From positions 7,355,671 to 7,419,670 of the forward strand of contig NC_087064.1 in the NCBI RefSeq assembly GCF_963678635.1: a DNA stretch of 64,000 bases, given 5' to 3'. The first letter of the stretch is position 1. Each line of letters opens with the position of its first letter. The position numbers and the translations under genes were made by a program. This document shows positions 61,546-64,000 of the stretch, in pieces. The notes under the pieces are model-generated. The model did no database searches. It worked only from the letters and a program-made list of their open reading frames with translations, and was not told where the DNA came from. Source of the stretch: Symsagittifera roscoffensis (taxonomy: Eukaryota > Xenacoelomorpha > Acoela > Convolutidae).

Positions 61546-63098
61546 TGCAAATTTTGTAGTTTTGTACTTTACGAACTCTTTCTAGAAAAGCTGAACCGGT
61601 AGTTTGTGTGGAAGCTAGTTTCTGGTTAGAACATAAACAGTGATTTTTGAATTTTTTGCGTAACAGTCTTTTCTTTGCAACACTTTGCATTTTTTCTGAT
61701 CCTTTCCTTTTCAAATTGTGATGAACAGCGCGGTCAATTTGACTGAAAACTTCGCCAGTTGATGAAAAAACATTCGAATAAAACTTCTATTCTTACAGAT
61801 GGTAAAGACAATCAATAGTATGTGGAACTTATAATTTTGCAAAGAACAGTAAGAATTTTGGGTAGAGACATAAAAACTGTTGGTTACTAAATGTTTTTCG
61901 TAAAAATCACTGGAAACAATAATAAATAGAGATTTTTGACAATAATCTGAATAAAAGCTGGGAAGAGCTTGCACATAGCTGCAGCCATTTGGAACGATGA
62001 TTTTTGCTGAGAATTGTGGATTTATATAGGAACACTAACTACTACACAATTCCATGTGAGGAAACTTCACTCAAAATTTCAATTTTAGTTCTATTTCCTT
62101 TTATGGTTAATTGAATGACTCATATTGTTTACTTCCATTTTCCTTTAATCTCAAAATCATTTCTCTTGTTTCTCTGTATCCTATCAGTCTGTTCTCCTGA
62201 TGGAAATTGTATTCAAGAAAAGACACTAGTCCCAATTATATTGAAGTCTCAAAAAAACAAACAAGAATTGGGAGATTTGCTCGGTCCAAAAAGTCCTACA
62301 AGAGAAAATTTGTTTTGAACCTTGCTTTCGATTATGCAAGAAAATTGAGTTGGGACAACTCGAAATAGACAGCAAGTCTATCTTAGTGAAAAAGAAGGAA
62401 AAGCGATCTCGGCAATTAGAAATACTGTGGTTCACGATGCTGAAAACTTTGGACTCGTTACTATATTGGAACTCACTTCTGACAAGGAGTCAACTATGGA
62501 TCAGGAGATTACCGACTGCAACAATGTATGACATAGCAACTTAAAATAGAAGACAAGTTTGTGTCACGTCCAAGAAGTAAAACAATAACAAACTTCCCTA
62601 CATTCAGATTCGACTCTTCACGGCAAAAAGAATGAAGCAATGAAACAAGTTGCCTATGTCAACTATACTTTTAACAAATTCAAAGAACGGTCCCAAATTT
62701 TGAGATACTTTATCTTTGTTGAGAACTGTAATGTACAAAAATTGAGTTATTCATGTTTTTTGTCTTGTAATTTAAATATTTATCCATAAAACCCATAAAA
62801 TCGTTTTTTTTTATCATTCACGTTGAGCAGCATGAGTTGGAAAATTGGTTTTTTAAGAAATTTAGTCTTAAAACTTCACAATAAGTTTAGACTTTTCATA
62901 TTCATCTTGAAGAAAAGTCCCACAAAAATTTCTTTAACAATTATAAAATCACAAAATTTAACAAACTTGCAGAATTTGGATATAGGCTCCCAAATATGTC
63001 ATTTTGAGTGGACATAATAGTAGAAGAAAAATTCTCACAGGATACAGATCCGATACCAAAAAAAAGAAATTATAGAATATCGTAGAATTGGAAATCAA
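61546..63098. other. AT-rich stretch without a recognised gene
   Basis: Short frames on both strands (up to 87 codons) show no motif I know. Nothing else seen. Confidence 0.5.
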
Positions 63099-63299
63099 TT
63101 GAAAAATAATCAATCTTTACAACTACAAAGTGCAGAATATGATACGTTTTATATGATAAGTGATCAGAATATGATAAATGATATACTTCCTCCAATACTA
63201 GTTTATGTAGAGACATACAAAAAATCTTGCATCATTATTGACGAATGCACTGTAGAAAATGAACGTACAGAAATTAAAGGAAATTCTAAGAACTTTTGA
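63099..63299 (+). other. Short frame, possible relic of an unknown protein
   Basis: 66 codons with an amphipathic, protein-like composition. The message appears to run on to about 63540 through stops and frame changes. No family recognised. Confidence 0.25.
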
Positions 63300-63692
63300 G
63301 ACTAAAAAGAAAGGTTTTTTTGTCAAATACGAAAAGATAAAAACTTATTTGTTTGTACCTGTATTGTTTTGGACCCTGACGGAAACTTAGAAAAAAGGGA
63401 CCAAAATTTAATTTTGGAGTTTTTATTGGATACGGAAATTCCTGTATGGAATACTTTTTTGCAAAATCCAAAATCTTTAGACTACATGCAATTCTACATG
63501 ACTCTGCTGGATCTGTAAAATCTACTGCGAAAAAAGGAGCTGGGTTTTGTTATGTTGCATCTAGTCTGCCCAGTTGTTGGTCACGTGACTGGAATGATTT
63601 TCTGTTTATATGTTAAAATATTTTTTTCATCAGTATATGCATTGTTTGATTGTTAATCATTTTAACCAAAAAACTGCAGAAAAAACAGTTAA
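63300..63692. other. AT-rich stretch with decayed frames
   Basis: No intact gene; frame fragments look like a continuation of the preceding relic. Confidence 0.35.
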
Positions 63693-64000
63693 CAAAATGA
63701 ATCTGGTTGTTTTGGATACTGAATGTATTGAAAACAATATAGTGGAAGAGTTAGGAGTTTGTTAGGATGGACAAATTGAAGGATATTCCTTTCTTCCTCC
63801 CGAAAAATTCAAACCAAAATACCAATCTTCTTGGTGTACAAAGCATCTTCATGGAATCAGTTGGAGCAATGGTTACAAAAACTAAATTGAACTTGAAAAA
63901 ATCTTGAAAAATCTAGAATCTACAGAAACGCAATTTTTTGGAAAAAGATATGAAAATGTAAGATTGTGTCAGAATTTTTGTAAACAAAGATTATTACTTT
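63693..64000 (+). pseudogene. Decayed frame with an LDTE motif, cut by window end
   Basis: From the ATG at 63697 the frame reads MNLVVLDTECIEN, then a TAG, then GYSFLPPEKFKPKY and WCTKHLHGISW before further stops. The hydrophobic strand ending in LDTE resembles the first motif of DEDD-type exonucleases. I recall similar invertebrate transposon-linked proteins, but the assignment is weak. Confidence 0.35.

Overview
The window is eukaryotic repeat DNA, very probably from an invertebrate animal. It is almost entirely built from three copies of one family of unusually large Ty3/Gypsy-type LTR retrotransposons, called here elements A, B and C. I see no host gene, tRNA, rRNA, CRISPR array or bacterial feature. 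The phylum cannot be fixed from the sequence; a nematode, cnidarian or flatworm would all fit.

Layout. Element A (+) runs from the window start, where it is cut inside gag, to the end of its 3' LTR at 19033. Element C (-) is the oldest copy. It enters at 59404 inside gag, runs leftwards, and ends in a 3' LTR whose first 284 bp (19317 down to 19034) abut the end of A, so A appears to have inserted into C's 3' LTR. Element B (+, 25897-50493, 24.6 kb, complete) sits inside C's downstream ORF and is flanked by a 3-bp TCC duplication. Its two LTRs differ by 5 substitutions and one 1-bp indel. From 59405 to 64000 the sequence becomes AT-rich and holds relics of another element, possibly Polinton/Maverick-like, plus a tandem repeat of about 30 bp.

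Each element has the same plan: LTR of about 0.9 kb; long leader (3 kb in B, with many CCGGAGGGG motifs); ORF1 encoding coiled coil, capsid, two CCHC knuckles, protease, RT, RNase H, integrase, a GPF module and a C-terminal macrodomain-like region; a short gap with a conserved candidate 3' splice site; then a second coding block (ORF2) of about 8.9 kb, as long as ORF1. ORF2 carries a coiled coil, an SGNH/GDSL-type hydrolase domain with GDS, GTND and DGIH blocks, a second domain that looks like a degenerate SGNH fold, and about 1,500 residues I do not recognise. The ORF2 interruptions fall at different places in A and B, so the ancestor probably encoded one protein of nearly 3,000 residues.

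State of the copies. A has an intact ORF1, open from the first base of the window, but a broken ORF2. B is young by its LTRs but has six lesions, including a stop codon in the RT active-site motif. C is heavily decayed, with stops, frameshifts, deletions and an internal duplication. The most notable points are the macrodomain-like tail of Pol, the giant ORF2, and a TCCGGGGAG motif found at the 3' polypurine tract and again several times inside ORF1 in more than one reading frame.
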